From: Candidatus Aminicenantota bacterium
GTDB taxonomy: Bacteria > Acidobacteriota > Aminicenantia > S016-38
Assembly: GCA_027068075.1 (NCBI GenBank)
Contig: JAMOUJ010000009.1
Span: 23,479 to 87,478 of the forward strand
Reading direction: 5' to 3'
DNA length: 64,000 nucleotides
Below are positions 26,789 through 37,158 of the stretch, one piece after another (position 1 is the first letter of the stretch; each line of letters begins with the position of its first letter). The position numbers and the translations under genes are program-made. The notes beneath the pieces were generated by a model, which was not told where the DNA came from, made no database searches, and saw only the letters and a list, made by a program, of their open reading frames with translations.

Positions 26789-27846
26789 TGCCCATTTACG
26801 GTTCGCTTGAGACCATGGACCTGGGGGACATCCTCCAGTGGATATACCTGAGGGGCAAGACCGGCCAACTTACGGTAAAAATAAACAATTACGAGAAAAA
26901 ATTTTTCCTGAGAAAGGGCAAGTTGAAGTACGGAATCTCCGAAGAACCCAACGAAAGGCTCGGTCCTTATTTGATGAAAACCCTGGACATCAGCAAGCAG
27001 GAACTAATAATGGCCATCACCCTGGGGAAAAGGGATAAACTTTCCCTGCCCCAGGCCATGGAAACCCTGGGGATCGCCTCCCGGGAAACCGTGGAACGCG
27101 CCCTGGAAGAACTGGTGCGGGAAATAGCCTTCAACTCCTTCGTGGACGAGGGGTACTTCCGCTTTGAAGAAAGGGAAATGGAAGTCCCCTACGAAGTGGA
27201 CATAGACATACAGGACATACTCCTCAGCGGATATGCCCGAAAGGACGAACTTCTGGAAATTCAGAAGGTGATTCCCCACCTGGGGGTAAAATTTGAAATC
27301 TTAAAAAAGAAGAAAGGAGAGCCACTTCTGGAACTTCTGGCCAGGGGAATGACCCTGGGGGAGGCGGCGGAAGAACTGGGTTTATCCCCCTTTGAAGCCT
27401 TTAAGAAGGCCTACGACCTCTACGAAAGCGGCCACCTCAAACCCCTGGGCGTGGAAAAAAGGGAGGACGAGAAGGAGAAAAGCGACCGCTTTATCCTCCT
27501 CAGGGAAAAGGCGGAAATGTTCTACCGGGAGGGAAGGCTCAAGGAGGCCCTGGACCTATATCAAAAATTGCTGAAGGAGGACCCCGGCAACCAATTTCTT
27601 ATGGCCCGGATAGAGGAAATAAAGAAGGCCCACTCCGTGGAACTGGAGGACCGGTGGGTCCCAAAACTTAAAATTTCCATGGAAAAGGTGATATCCGCCG
27701 ACCTGAGCCCCCAGGAAGGTTTCGTCCTTTCCAGAATAAACGGGGCGTGGACCCTGGCGGAGATAATAAAACTCTGCCCATTTCCCGAGGAAACCACCAG
27801 GGGAATCCTCAAAATTCTTCTGGCCAAGGGTATAATTGAAATTTGA
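26788..27846 (+). CDS. DUF4388 (PATAN-like) protein with TPR-like segment
   Basis: About 352 residues. Residues 1-100 match DUF4388 (GSLETMDLGDILQWIYLRGKTGQL), a domain found in regulators of motility and gliding. A helical middle and one TPR-like helix pair (FYREGRLKEALDLYQKLLKEDPGN, near 235-260) follow, then a winged-helix-like C-terminus (EGFVLSRINGAWTLAEII). Likely a cytoplasmic scaffold. No enzymatic motif seen. The ATG at 26788 overlaps the macrodomain stop; an in-frame GTG lies one codon earlier. Confidence 0.7.
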   Translation: MPIYGSLETMDLGDILQWIYLRGKTGQLTVKINNYEKKFFLRKGKLKYGISEEPNERLGPYLMKTLDISKQELIMAITLGKRDKLSLPQAMETLGIASRETVERALEELVREIAFNSFVDEGYFRFEEREMEVPYEVDIDIQDILLSGYARKDELLEIQKVIPHLGVKFEILKKKKGEPLLELLARGMTLGEAAEELGLSPFEAFKKAYDLYESGHLKPLGVEKREDEKEKSDRFILLREKAEMFYREGRLKEALDLYQKLLKEDPGNQFLMARIEEIKKAHSVELEDRWVPKLKISMEKVISADLSPQEGFVLSRINGAWTLAEIIKLCPFPEETTRGILKILLAKGIIEI

Positions 27847-29741
27847 GCAGAATCGTGTTCGTCCTTCAGGGTGGAAAACCCATCCCGGCCTTTCAAATTG
27901 AAGAAAACACCTTCGTTCTGCCTTCGGGAAAGCGGAAAAAATCCCTTCAAGTCTTTTCGTCCTCCAGCCTCCAGGGCGATTATCACCCAGCAACCTTTAA
28001 GACAGCGCTTAAGGAAGCCCAGAAGAGGGCGGAGGACCTGGCCCGGGAGGTGGACGATCAACTTCTCTGGGAGACCCTTTCCGAACCCGCCACCCTGGAG
28101 GAAATCGGGGAGATTTACTACGGCCAGGAGGTCAAAGACGAAAGGCTGGTGGCCCTCTTCCTGAAATTGTCCAACTCCCCCTTTTTCAAAAGGAAGGGGG
28201 AATTATTCGTGGCCAGGAGTCCCCGGGAGGTGGAGGAACTCAAAAGGGCGGAAAGGGCCCGGGAGGAAAGAAAAGAACTGATATCCCGTTTTCTAAACTT
28301 CGTGGAAACAGGGGAAAACCCCCCGGAGGAAGCGGAGGAAATCTTCTCCCTTTTAAGGAATTATGTGGTTCACCAGGGGAAAATTCCGGAAAAGAACCTG
28401 GTTCAGGAAATAATGACATCCCTCGGAATCAGGAAAAGCCAGGGCCTGGTCTCCTTCCTGAGCCGAATGGGTCGGTGGAAGGAGGACGAGGAACCCCTGA
28501 TTGAAAAATTGAACCTGAACCGCCCCTTCAAGCCGGAACTTATAATTCAGGCCAGGAGTTTCCCCGTATCCGACGAGGGAAGGGAGGAAGAACCTGCCCT
28601 GGCCCTGGCCATAGACGATGCCAACACGGTGGAGGTTGACGACGCCATAAGTCTGAGAAGCCATGGGGAGGATTACATTCTGGGGATCCATGTCTGCGAC
28701 CTGGAGGCCTTCATACCCCGGGAGACGGACCTGGACCGGGAGGCCATGAAGAGGGGACAGACCGTTTATCTACCGGAAAAAAGGTATTTCATGCTCCCCG
28801 AAGAACTGGTCACCGAAGTCTACACCCTCTCGGAGGAGAAACCTTCCAGGGCCCTCTCCCTTTACCTTCGCCTGGGGCCACAACTTCAGACGAAGGAATG
28901 GTGGTTCTCCAGAACCCTGGTAAGAATTAAAAGGATGTCCTATCAGGAGGCTGACGAAAGGCTGGAAAGGGATTATCCCGTCCTCAGCGAATTTTTCCAG
29001 CGCAGAGAACAGGGAAGAAGGGAAAGGGGAGCCCTGATAGTGAACCTCCCGGAACTGGAGATAAAAATTGATGGAGAAAGGGTGGAAATCAGCAAAAAGG
29101 ACATGATGACCCCAGCCCATCGGGCCATCCAGGAGGCCATGGTCCTCTACAACGAAAAGGCGGCGGAATTGCTTGTGAAAAAGGGGGTGGCGGCGGTTTT
29201 CAGGACCCAGCCCTTTGACCCCGGAGACCTCCCGGAAATAGATCCGGAGGATCCCCTCTACTTCCTGAAAATCCTTCCCTTCCTCAAGGCATCCCAGATT
29301 ACCACCCATCCCCAGCCCAACCTTTCTCTGGGGGTCAACTACTACACCCAGGCTTCCTCGCCGCTACGGCGCTACGGGGACCTCCTCATCCAGAGGCAGA
29401 TGGCCCACGCCCTGGGCTTGTCCGAGGAAAATTACACCACCCAGGACCTCATGGCCATGTTTGAATATCTGGAGGAAAGGGCAAAACAGATAAAGGAACT
29501 GGTCCGCTCCAGGAGAACCTACTGGATCCTGAGGTACCTCCAGCAAAGGGAGGGCCAACACCTCGTGGGTTATTACTCCAGATTCCTCTCCGGCAGGCAT
29601 TTTGCTTTCTTCCCGGACCTTCTCACGGAATTTCCGGTAAACCTCCCATGGCAAAGGCCCCAGAGGCAGGGCCGGGAATTCGTATTCCGAATAGACAAGG
29701 TGGACCTCCAAAAGAGAAAAGTCATCCTGACCATGGTATGA
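27843..29741 (+). CDS. RNase II/R family exoribonuclease
   Basis: RNB-domain 3'-5' exoribonuclease of 632 residues. The catalytic core contains AIDDANTVEVDDAISL (metal-binding Asp cluster, near 260-275) and HVCDLEAFIPRETDLD. The conserved TQASSPLRRYGDLLIQRQ follows later. It lacks the long basic C-terminal tail of RNase R and ends just after a probable S1-like strand. The start is a TTG overlapping the previous stop (TTGA) without a strong Shine-Dalgarno, so efficiency is probably low or coupled. Confidence 0.88.
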   Translation: MSRIVFVLQGGKPIPAFQIEENTFVLPSGKRKKSLQVFSSSSLQGDYHPATFKTALKEAQKRAEDLAREVDDQLLWETLSEPATLEEIGEIYYGQEVKDERLVALFLKLSNSPFFKRKGELFVARSPREVEELKRAERAREERKELISRFLNFVETGENPPEEAEEIFSLLRNYVVHQGKIPEKNLVQEIMTSLGIRKSQGLVSFLSRMGRWKEDEEPLIEKLNLNRPFKPELIIQARSFPVSDEGREEEPALALAIDDANTVEVDDAISLRSHGEDYILGIHVCDLEAFIPRETDLDREAMKRGQTVYLPEKRYFMLPEELVTEVYTLSEEKPSRALSLYLRLGPQLQTKEWWFSRTLVRIKRMSYQEADERLERDYPVLSEFFQRREQGRRERGALIVNLPELEIKIDGERVEISKKDMMTPAHRAIQEAMVLYNEKAAELLVKKGVAAVFRTQPFDPGDLPEIDPEDPLYFLKILPFLKASQITTHPQPNLSLGVNYYTQASSPLRRYGDLLIQRQMAHALGLSEENYTTQDLMAMFEYLEERAKQIKELVRSRRTYWILRYLQQREGQHLVGYYSRFLSGRHFAFFPDLLTEFPVNLPWQRPQRQGREFVFRIDKVDLQKRKVILTMV

Positions 29742-31099
29742 GGAAACCCCTCCTTTTTATAGCCCTCTCCCTGTTGATATTCGCAAAACCCAAAGAACCC
29801 TTAAAGGGCTTTCTCCCTACGAAAAAAGGGGATTACGCCACGGTGAACCCCGGGCGGCCTTCCCTCATCTGGGCGGGGCGCTTCTCCCTGGTGGAAGGGG
29901 GAGGCCCCGGAGACCTGTCCATGAATTTCGTGGAGGAACTCAGGTCCCGGGGCACGGAGGTGATATTTTACCGGTGGTTTCCGGCGGACTACCACTACCT
30001 CTACGGAGGAAGGGACGATCCCCTCATGAAGTGGGCCTACGAAAACCGCAGAACCGCCACCCTTAATCCTGAAGGTCCCTTTCCCCACTGTCAGGAAAGC
30101 GGCTACGACTGGTGCCAGGACTTCTATTTTGACCTGGGCAATCCTTCAGTCAGGAAGAAACTGGTGGACTACCTACACGGGCTTCTAAGCCATGGGCTTT
30201 ACTCCGGAATATTCTTTGACTGGGCCAGCGGAGTTTTCATCTTAGAAGAACCATACCTTCCCATGAGGGAAAACTTCAGAATCAAACATCCCGGAGCCTC
30301 CTACCTCCTGGAAGTGGTAAAAACTTACGAACTTCTGAGAAAAACCGTGGGAAAGAAAGTGATAGTCACCAATCAGGCCTTCAGAAACCCCGGCATTTTA
30401 GCCTGGGTGGACTACGACATGACGGAATCCTACGGCACAGGGAGCGAATACCTGGGCAAGGTCCTTCGGGTGGAGGGCCGCGGAGTGGTGGAAGTCCCTC
30501 AAACCCTGTACTACCCGGTGAGTCCTGATCCCCTGCGGGGCTCCCTGAAGGATACCCTTCAATACCTTGACTATCTTTGGAAACTTAGAAAAAAGGCCCC
30601 GGTAAGTTTCAAAAATTTCATTTACCTCAACTACGCCGCCCCGGAGTTCAAGGAGGTCTCTCCGGGACTTTACAGAGCCCTCACCCCCCGAAACGCCATC
30701 TTTTTCGGATACTGCGTGGCCAAACTACGGGGTTTCATCTCCTACACCGAAGTGCCCTTTGATAGGTCCCTGGAAAGGACGGACCTCTATTTCTACGACC
30801 TGGGAAAACCCCGGGGAAAGGCCTACGAAAAAATACCAGGGGGATTCGTCAGGTTCTACACCGGGGGGTTCGTGGTGGTGGGGGAATGGGAAGAGCCCGT
30901 AAAAATATGTCTCACCTCGCCCCTTCTCCGGGAGAACGCCGTGGTTTACGACCTCTACGAAAACTCCTGGGCGGGAAGGGTCAAGGACAGGTCCCTTTGC
31001 ATAACAATCCGGCCGGAGAAGGACCCCCTCCGGGGGGAGGCCGCCCCTTCGGGAAGGGTTTTTCTCTACCCCTCCGGTTTCATGGAAAGAATCCACTAA
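29738..31099 (+). CDS. Secreted TIM-barrel glycoside-hydrolase-like protein
   Basis: About 453 residues beginning MRKPLLFIALSLLIFAKP, a signal peptide. The body has barrel-like strands ending in acidic residues (YSGIFFDWASG, AWVDYDMTESY) like the GH114/GH-like hypothetical glycosidase group. Catalytic Asp/Glu candidates are D in FFDW and the DMTE cluster. The family is not firmly identified. ATGA overlap with the RNase stop. An upstream in-frame open region from 29648 is only readthrough of RNase coding sequence. Confidence 0.6.
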   Translation: MRKPLLFIALSLLIFAKPKEPLKGFLPTKKGDYATVNPGRPSLIWAGRFSLVEGGGPGDLSMNFVEELRSRGTEVIFYRWFPADYHYLYGGRDDPLMKWAYENRRTATLNPEGPFPHCQESGYDWCQDFYFDLGNPSVRKKLVDYLHGLLSHGLYSGIFFDWASGVFILEEPYLPMRENFRIKHPGASYLLEVVKTYELLRKTVGKKVIVTNQAFRNPGILAWVDYDMTESYGTGSEYLGKVLRVEGRGVVEVPQTLYYPVSPDPLRGSLKDTLQYLDYLWKLRKKAPVSFKNFIYLNYAAPEFKEVSPGLYRALTPRNAIFFGYCVAKLRGFISYTEVPFDRSLERTDLYFYDLGKPRGKAYEKIPGGFVRFYTGGFVVVGEWEEPVKICLTSPLLRENAVVYDLYENSWAGRVKDRSLCITIRPEKDPLRGEAAPSGRVFLYPSGFMERIH

Positions 31100-31125
31100 A
31101 GGTTATATTCTTCGCAAAATTCTGG

Positions 31126-31131
31126 TATATT
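31126..31131 (+). promoter_or_regulatory. -10 box of uppP, near-leaderless
   Basis: TATATT at 31126-31131 puts +1 near 31138, two bases before the uppP ATG at 31140. No Shine-Dalgarno lies between them. The -35 position (TTATAT) is weak. Confidence 0.4.
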
Positions 31132-31139
31132 CTCAGTAG

Positions 31140-31892
31140 ATGGAGTGGATAGAATTGCTCATAGGGGTCGTTCAGGGCGTTACGGAATTTCTCCCTGTGA
31201 GTTCCTCCGGCCACATAGCCCTCCTGGAGCACTGGTTCGGAGTGTTTTCTCCGGACCTGTCCCGGGAAGTGGCCCTTCACCTGGCCACCCTCCTGGCGGT
31301 TCTCATTTACTTCAGAAGTAAAGTATGGAAACTGATAGTTTCCTGGCTCAGAGGTCGTGATCTGAACTACCTCCTCTATCTGGTGGTAGGGAGCCTCCCG
31401 GCGGCAGCGGTGGGGTTTCTTGGAAAAGATTACATAGAAAAGGCCTTTGCCTCACCCACGGCCATCGGGTTTTTCTTTCTCATCACCTCGCTGATCCTCC
31501 TTTCCACCCGCTGGGCCAGGGGCGGAGGGGAAAATCTGAACATCCCCAGGAGCCTTTTAATCGGCATAGCCCAGGCCCTGGCTATACTGCCCGGGATTTC
31601 CCGCTCCGGGACCACCATCTCCGCCGGGCTTCACCTGAAAATTCCCCCGGAGGAAGCCTTCGGCTTTTCCTTTTTGCTGTCCATTCCCGCCGTGGCCGGG
31701 GCTGGCCTCCTGGAAGCGGTGAAGGTCTCCCCTGCTTCCATCCTTTCACACTGGCAGGGAATGGTGGTGGCCTTTGCCGCAGGATATCTCTCCCTCTCCA
31801 TCCTGGGAGGACTCGTAAAAAAGGGTAGACTCTGGATATTTTCGCCCTATCTTTTTCTTCTTTTCCTTCTGGTCCTGATCAAAGGAGGCTAA
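31140..31892 (+). CDS. uppP: Undecaprenyl-diphosphatase
   Basis: Inner-membrane phosphatase of 250 residues (BacA/UppP) that recycles undecaprenyl pyrophosphate for peptidoglycan and other glycan synthesis. Signature motifs GVTEFLPVSSSGH (near 11-23) and PGISRSGTTISAG (near 150-162) are intact, with seven to eight hydrophobic helices. First gene of a unit with manC and clpB. Confidence 0.95.
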   Translation: MEWIELLIGVVQGVTEFLPVSSSGHIALLEHWFGVFSPDLSREVALHLATLLAVLIYFRSKVWKLIVSWLRGRDLNYLLYLVVGSLPAAAVGFLGKDYIEKAFASPTAIGFFFLITSLILLSTRWARGGGENLNIPRSLLIGIAQALAILPGISRSGTTISAGLHLKIPPEEAFGFSFLLSIPAVAGAGLLEAVKVSPASILSHWQGMVVAFAAGYLSLSILGGLVKKGRLWIFSPYLFLLFLLVLIKGG

Positions 31893-31893
31893 T

Positions 31894-32934
31894 GTGAGAA
31901 AAATAGCGGTTCTCATGGGAGGTGGGAAGGGCACCAGGTTCTGGCCCATGAGCGTGGAGGCCCAACCCAAACAGTTTTTGAAGATAACCTCGGGAAAAAG
32001 CATGTTGCAGGAGACGGCTGAAAGGATAAAGCCGGTGGTGGGGGAGGAAAACATCTGGGTGGTCACCACATCTTCCCTGGCGGAAAGGGTAAAAAGGGAA
32101 CTTCCCTTCATAGGGGACAGGATAATTGAAGAACCTTTCGGAAGAAACACGGCGCCGGCGGTCCTCCTTTCCATGAGGGTCCTGGTGGAAAAATACGGGG
32201 ATTTCAATGTGGCCTTCCTCCCTGCGGACCACCACATAAGGCCGGCGGAGGCCTTCGCCCACCAGGTGGAGGCATGCTTCCAGGCGGCCCGGGAGGAAAT
32301 CGTAACCATAGGCATCCCCCCCTCCAGACCGGAGACGGGTTACGGCTACATAAAGGTGGAGAAAAATTCCTCCAGAACCATAGGCGGATTTACCTTTTAC
32401 CGAGCCCTGGGATTTACCGAAAAGCCCTCCCTGGAAAGGGCCCAGGAAATGCTGAAGGAGGGAAATTACTTCTGGAATTCAGGTATCTTCGTGTGGAACG
32501 CTCAGATTTTCTTACAAAAACTTGCTAAATTCTCCCCAAGGTTCTATAATATATACGAGGAAATGGGAAGGAGGGATCTCGTGGAAGTTTACAGGAGGGT
32601 GGAGCCCATGCCCATTGACAAGGCCTTCATGGAGGCCCTGCCCTATTTTCTCATGTCCAGGGCGGAGTTCTCATGGTCGGACCTGGGCTCCTGGCACTCC
32701 CTCTGGGAAGTTCTGGAAAAGGACGCCCGGGGGAATGTGATCAGGGGAGATGCCACCCTCCACGAAACCGAAAACACCCTGGTTATGACCACCAAGAAAA
32801 CGGTGGTTATCGGGGTGGACGACCTTGCCATCGTGGAAACGCCCCACGGGCTTCTGGTGATGCGCAGGGACGCCTCACCCCACCTAAAAAAAATAATAGA
32901 AAAGGAGGTAAACAAAAATGATAAGATGGGATAA
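31894..32934 (+). CDS. manC: Mannose-1-phosphate guanylyltransferase
   Basis: Nucleotidyltransferase of 346 residues making GDP-mannose from mannose-1-phosphate and GTP. Motifs: [12 protein letters not shown] near residues 9-20, [15 protein letters not shown], and PADHHI. The C-terminal isomerase domain of bifunctional ManC/GMP is absent. Starts with GTG after GGAGGCTAAT. GDP-mannose could serve surface glycans, or a mannosyl version of the compatible-solute pathway at 2.5-4.5 kb. It overlaps the clpB start by 17 bases. Confidence 0.93.
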   Translation: MRKIAVLMGGGKGTRFWPMSVEAQPKQFLKITSGKSMLQETAERIKPVVGEENIWVVTTSSLAERVKRELPFIGDRIIEEPFGRNTAPAVLLSMRVLVEKYGDFNVAFLPADHHIRPAEAFAHQVEACFQAAREEIVTIGIPPSRPETGYGYIKVEKNSSRTIGGFTFYRALGFTEKPSLERAQEMLKEGNYFWNSGIFVWNAQIFLQKLAKFSPRFYNIYEEMGRRDLVEVYRRVEPMPIDKAFMEALPYFLMSRAEFSWSDLGSWHSLWEVLEKDARGNVIRGDATLHETENTLVMTTKKTVVIGVDDLAIVETPHGLLVMRRDASPHLKKIIEKEVNKNDKMG

Positions 32935-35500
32935 GTTCACCATAAAGTCTTCCGAGGCCCTTCAGGCTTCCAAGGAGTTGGCTCTGGAATACGCCAATCA
33001 ATACATAGAGCCGGCTCACCTTCTCCTGGCTTTAATCGCAGACAAGGAATCCGTAGCCAGGAGGATCCTGGAGAAAATCGGGGTTGATATCCCCGTTCTG
33101 GCCCAGAGGCTGAAGGAAGTGGTGGAGAAATTCCCCAAAATCCAGGGAATTTCCGATGTTTACATATCCCCCAGGCTTCAGCAGGCGCTGGAGGCCGCCT
33201 TCCGCTACGCCGAAACCTTCAAGGACGAATATGTGGCCCAGGAACACATACTCCTGGGCATTCTCACGGTGGAATGCCCGGGCTCTGCGGTCCTGAAGGC
33301 CATGGGGGTGAGCGAGCAGGCCATCATGCAGGCCCTTACCTCCATAAGGGGAACCCAGAGGATTACCGACCAGAACCCCGAGGAAAAATACGAAGCCCTC
33401 AAGAAGTTCGGAAGGGACCTTACGGAATTGGCGGCCAAGGGAAAACTGGACCCGGTCATCGGCAGGGACGAGGAGATAAGGAGGGTCATGCAGATACTCT
33501 CCAGAAGGACCAAGAACAACCCCGTCCTGGTGGGAGAGCCCGGCGTGGGAAAAACCGCCATCGTGGAGGGTCTGGCCCAGAGGATAGTCAACGGGGATGT
33601 CCCCGAAGGGCTGAAAAACAAAAGAATTTTCGCCCTGGACATGGGCTCCCTCATAGCCGGGACCAAATACAGGGGAGAATTTGAAGACCGGCTCAAGGCG
33701 GTGCTGAACGAGATAATAAACTCCGAAGGACAGATAATACTCTTCATTGACGAACTTCACACCGTGGTGGGTGCCGGCGCCGCCGAAGGAGCCATAGACG
33801 CCTCCAACATGCTTAAACCCGCCCTGGCCCGGGGAGAACTTCGGGCCATAGGAGCCACCACCCTCACCGAATACAAGAAGTACATAGAAAAAGACCCGGC
33901 CCTGGAGAGGAGGTTCCAGCCGGTATTCGTCAAGGAACCTTCGGTGGAAGAGACCATCGCCATTCTCAGGGGCCTCAAGGAAAAATACGAGGTTCACCAC
34001 GGGGTAAGGATAAAAGACTCTGCCCTGGTGGCGGCGGCGGTCCTCTCCGACAGGTACATAACCGGAAGGTTCCTCCCGGACAAGGCCATTGACCTGGTGG
34101 ACGAGGCAGCGGCCCAACTGAGAATAGAAATAGACAGCATGCCCAGGGAAATAGACGAAATTGAAAGGAGAATCATCCAACTGGAAATAGAAAAACAGGC
34201 CCTTTCCAAGGAAGACGACCCGGAATCCAGGGAAAAACTGGCCAAGATAGAAAAGGAACTGGCGGAACTCAGGGAAAAATCCGACGCCCTGAAGGCCCAG
34301 TGGAAGGCAGAGAAGGAACTCATCACCAAAAGCCGGAAGATAAAGGAACAAATAGACGAACTCAAGAGGCAACTGGAAAAGGCCCAGAGGGAAGGGAACC
34401 TGGAACTGGCGGCCAAGATCCAGTACGGGGAGATCCCAAAACTCCAGAAGGAACTGGAGGAGGTCCACAAAAAACTGGAGGAAATCCAGAAGGAAGGGGG
34501 ACTCCTCAAGGAAGAAGTGGACGAGGAGATGATAGCCCAGGTGGTCTCCCGCTGGACCGGAATCCCCGTGACTAAACTCCTGGAAAGCGAAAAGGAAAAA
34601 CTCATACACCTGGAAGAAAGGCTCCGCAGAAGGGTGGTGGGCCAGGACCACGCCCTCAAGGCTGTGGCCAACGCCATAAGAAGGGCCAGGGCAGGACTTC
34701 AGGATCCCAACAGACCCATCGGCTCCTTCATCTTCCTGGGACCCACGGGGGTGGGAAAAACGGAACTGGCCAAGGCCCTGGCCGAAGAACTCTTTGACGA
34801 CGAAAGGGCCATGGTGCGCCTGGACATGTCCGAATACATGGAGGCCCACTCCGTCTCCAAACTCATAGGTTCCCCTCCGGGGTATGTGGGATACGAGGAG
34901 GGAGGCCAACTCACCGAAGCGGTAAAGAGGAGACCCTACACCATCGTCCTCTTTGACGAAATAGAAAAGGCCCATCCCGATGTCTTCAACATACTACTTC
35001 AGATCCTGGACGACGGCCGACTCACCGACAACAAGGGGCGCACGGTGGACTTCAGAAACACCGTTATCATAATGACCTCCAACATAGGCTCCACCATAAT
35101 CCAGGAACTGGTAAACGACGAAGAGAGGATGAAGGCCGAGGTCATGGGCCTCCTGAGAAAAACCCTGAAGCCCGAGTTCCTCAACCGCATAGACGAGATA
35201 ATAATCTTCAAGCCCCTGAGCCGCGAGGTCATATACCAGATAATAGACATCCAGATAGAAAGGCTTATAAAACTCCTGGAACCCAAGAAGATCACCCTGG
35301 AACTCACCGAAAGGATGAAGGACTTTCTGGTGGCGGAGGGCTACGATCCGGCCTTCGGTGCCCGTCCTCTGCGCAGGGCCATCCAGCGCTACATCCAGGA
35401 TCCTCTCGCCATAGCCATCCTGGAAGGAAGGGTGAAGGAAGGTCAGCACCTGATAGTGGACCGGGAAGCGGGAGAGACGGTATTCAAGCCCAAAAGTTAA
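32918..35500 (+). CDS. clpB: ClpB disaggregase
   Basis: Hsp100 chaperone of 860 residues. It has a double Clp-N domain (1-140), the first AAA+ with [15 protein letters not shown] (near 205), a middle coiled-coil domain (about 400-520), the second AAA+ with [18 protein letters not shown] (near 605) and the C-terminal D2-small domain. Works with DnaK to rescue aggregated proteins. Strong GGAGGTAAA site. It lies third in the uppP-manC unit, with no heat-shock (CIRCE or HrcA-type) site seen. Confidence 0.97.
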   Translation: MIRWDKFTIKSSEALQASKELALEYANQYIEPAHLLLALIADKESVARRILEKIGVDIPVLAQRLKEVVEKFPKIQGISDVYISPRLQQALEAAFRYAETFKDEYVAQEHILLGILTVECPGSAVLKAMGVSEQAIMQALTSIRGTQRITDQNPEEKYEALKKFGRDLTELAAKGKLDPVIGRDEEIRRVMQILSRRTKNNPVLVGEPGVGKTAIVEGLAQRIVNGDVPEGLKNKRIFALDMGSLIAGTKYRGEFEDRLKAVLNEIINSEGQIILFIDELHTVVGAGAAEGAIDASNMLKPALARGELRAIGATTLTEYKKYIEKDPALERRFQPVFVKEPSVEETIAILRGLKEKYEVHHGVRIKDSALVAAAVLSDRYITGRFLPDKAIDLVDEAAAQLRIEIDSMPREIDEIERRIIQLEIEKQALSKEDDPESREKLAKIEKELAELREKSDALKAQWKAEKELITKSRKIKEQIDELKRQLEKAQREGNLELAAKIQYGEIPKLQKELEEVHKKLEEIQKEGGLLKEEVDEEMIAQVVSRWTGIPVTKLLESEKEKLIHLEERLRRRVVGQDHALKAVANAIRRARAGLQDPNRPIGSFIFLGPTGVGKTELAKALAEELFDDERAMVRLDMSEYMEAHSVSKLIGSPPGYVGYEEGGQLTEAVKRRPYTIVLFDEIEKAHPDVFNILLQILDDGRLTDNKGRTVDFRNTVIIMTSNIGSTIIQELVNDEERMKAEVMGLLRKTLKPEFLNRIDEIIIFKPLSREVIYQIIDIQIERLIKLLEPKKITLELTERMKDFLVAEGYDPAFGARPLRRAIQRYIQDPLAIAILEGRVKEGQHLIVDREAGETVFKPKS

Positions 35501-35512
35501 GGGTAAATAAAC

Positions 35513-35543
35513 GGAAGTTCCCCCTATCGCCGGGGGAACTTCC
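35513..35543. terminator. Bidirectional terminator hairpin between clpB and a lipoprotein gene
   Basis: GGAAGTTCCCC pairs with GGGGAACTTCC around a nine-base loop, between convergent genes. The following T tract is interrupted, so termination strength is uncertain. Confidence 0.7.
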
Positions 35544-35558
35544 CCCTACCCATACTCA

Positions 35559-36407
35559 TTATTTTACACAGAAGAAAACCTTGTAAAAGGCTACGGCCAG
35601 TTCCCTTTTATCAGTGCTATCCTTGCTTACTTGGGCGGGAACGAAGGACTTCTCCGCCTCAAACCTCAGGATGAATTCGTCCCCATCCCCCATCATCTCC
35701 GGAGATATCTCGTAAAGTTTTTTGAAGGTTGGTTCCGTAATCTCCGCTAAGAGTTTATCGTTGACGAAAACCCTGAGTTTCTGGTCGGGAAGAAACCTGG
35801 TGGGGAAGAACCCTTCCAGGTAAAGGAAGGAAACCTTCCTGGGGTTTTCCACCCGGCACACCGCCACCCGGGACATCCACCTCCATGTTCTCCCGCTGCT
35901 GTCGGTCTCCTCCCCATACCATCCCTCGGCGTATATTTTCTGGGGCAGAATTTCCGGGTTTATTTTTATTTTGAGGTTTTTCCTCAGAACCTCTATTTTG
36001 TCGCCGGTGCCGGGATTGTAAAAGCCAATGGATAAGTTTACGGGAAAACTATCCCCCCTGATGTCCTCTATGTACTCGGGAAGGACCAGAACCCTCTCGT
36101 ATGAGATCTCCTCGCCGGGTCTCCAGCGGGAAAACTCCACCGGGGGCTTGTGGTCGTCCACCAGATACATGCTTTTGGAATGGAGGTCCCAGAAGTGGAC
36201 ATAAACCCAATAATCGTCGCCCAAGGAAAATCCCGGCTTGGCAGTCCAGGAGTATTTCATCTTTAAAATGTAAGCGTCTTTAGGCTGGGGGGGATTGAAT
36301 TCCAATTTGAGGTCCACGGGAAGTTTTTTAGCGTTTTCTTTCTTCCCGCAGAAGGGCAGAACAAGAAAGAGAACCAGGGCAAACATCAAAAATTTCAGAT
36401 TTTTCAT
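35559..36407 (-). CDS. Predicted outer-membrane lipoprotein
   Basis: Protein of 282 residues with a lipoprotein signal peptide ending LPFC (lipobox Cys near residue 20). The rest is beta-rich with no recognised domain. Segments such as WVYVHFWDLHSKSM and ISYERVLVLPEY suggest a carbohydrate-binding-like sandwich. Function unknown. Start preceded by AGGGGAAAG. Next to the DUF481 protein, ten bases downstream of it, so the two are likely cotranscribed. Confidence 0.6.
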   Translation of the reverse strand: MKNLKFLMFALVLFLVLPFCGKKENAKKLPVDLKLEFNPPQPKDAYILKMKYSWTAKPGFSLGDDYWVYVHFWDLHSKSMYLVDDHKPPVEFSRWRPGEEISYERVLVLPEYIEDIRGDSFPVNLSIGFYNPGTGDKIEVLRKNLKIKINPEILPQKIYAEGWYGEETDSSGRTWRWMSRVAVCRVENPRKVSFLYLEGFFPTRFLPDQKLRVFVNDKLLAEITEPTFKKLYEISPEMMGDGDEFILRFEAEKSFVPAQVSKDSTDKRELAVAFYKVFFCVK

Positions 36408-36417
36408 CTTTCCCCTC

Positions 36418-37122
36418 CTAAATAGTTATTTCCAGGGAAGTCAGCAGGATTATATCATTTTTCTTCAGGGTGGCTAAAGGAGGTTGGTTGTTGAACCTTT
36501 CGCTGAGGGAAAAATTGAGCCAAAACGGTTTTTTCATGAGAACCTTAACCGAGGCTTCCCCTTCAAACCTGAAATCTGAAAGGTCCAGGAGGGATGGAGT
36601 GTAAAGGGCCCCCAGGTTGAACTGCGCCCCAGAATCCAGCCTCTGATACACGCTCATCTGAAAGGCCAACCTCCGGCTCTTCTTCAGGGAAGTTTTCGTG
36701 AAATAAGCCTCGTATTCCTCTGAATAGGAGGCCGATATGGAAAACTTATTCCTGGGTCTCTCCTCCACGGTATAATTTATTCCCATGCTGAAGTCCACCC
36801 GACCCTGGATGTTGGCCAGCCGGTCAAAAAAGTAAGCAGCGGACGAAATAAGCCTCCAGCGTCCCCAGAGGAGTTTCTCTGTGGAAACCGTGAGTTTTCC
36901 CTGGTTGGTATCCACCCCGTCCCTTCCCTTGCCGTAGATGTAATTGGAAGATATGATGAACCGGGTATCCCTTCTCTTCAAACTTACAATTCCCCGCCCG
37001 TAGAACCTGGTGGATTCGGAATTTCCCCGGCTCATGGAAAGCCCCGCAGAAAAATCCAGGGAGTTGTCCTGCGCCAGCAAAGGCAAAATCAAAAAGAGAA
37101 CAACCAACCTTGCTCGCCTCAT
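36418..37122 (-). CDS. DUF481 outer-membrane protein
   Basis: About 234 residues: a signal peptide (MRRARLVVLFLILPLLA), then alternating aromatic/polar strands typical of the DUF481 (YdiY-like) barrel. A predicted -10 (TATAAT, 37136-37131) puts +1 near 37124, so the ATG at 37122 is used with almost no leader. TTG and GTG codons upstream in frame lie at or before that start. Family function is unclear (salt-induced in some bacteria). Confidence 0.7.
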   Translation of the reverse strand: MRRARLVVLFLILPLLAQDNSLDFSAGLSMSRGNSESTRFYGRGIVSLKRRDTRFIISSNYIYGKGRDGVDTNQGKLTVSTEKLLWGRWRLISSAAYFFDRLANIQGRVDFSMGINYTVEERPRNKFSISASYSEEYEAYFTKTSLKKSRRLAFQMSVYQRLDSGAQFNLGALYTPSLLDLSDFRFEGEASVKVLMKKPFWLNFSLSERFNNQPPLATLKKNDIILLTSLEITI

Positions 37123-37138
37123 CACATACAATTATAAT
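37110..37138 (+). promoter_or_regulatory. Divergent promoter pair sharing a symmetric TATAAT core
   Basis: Plus strand: TTGCTC (37110-37115), 17-base spacer, TATAAT (37133-37138), serving the 37159 gene. The same ATTATAAT core reads TATAAT on the minus strand (37136-37131) for the DUF481 gene, where +1 falls two bases before its ATG. Confidence 0.5.
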
Positions 37139-37158
37139 TATCAAGAAGGAAAAAGGAA

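Noticed and set aside
33032..34975. 647-codon open frame antisense to clpB
   Set aside because: Mirror of clpB codon bias; composition (Gly, Phe, His, Tyr runs) is not protein-like, and clpB is certain.
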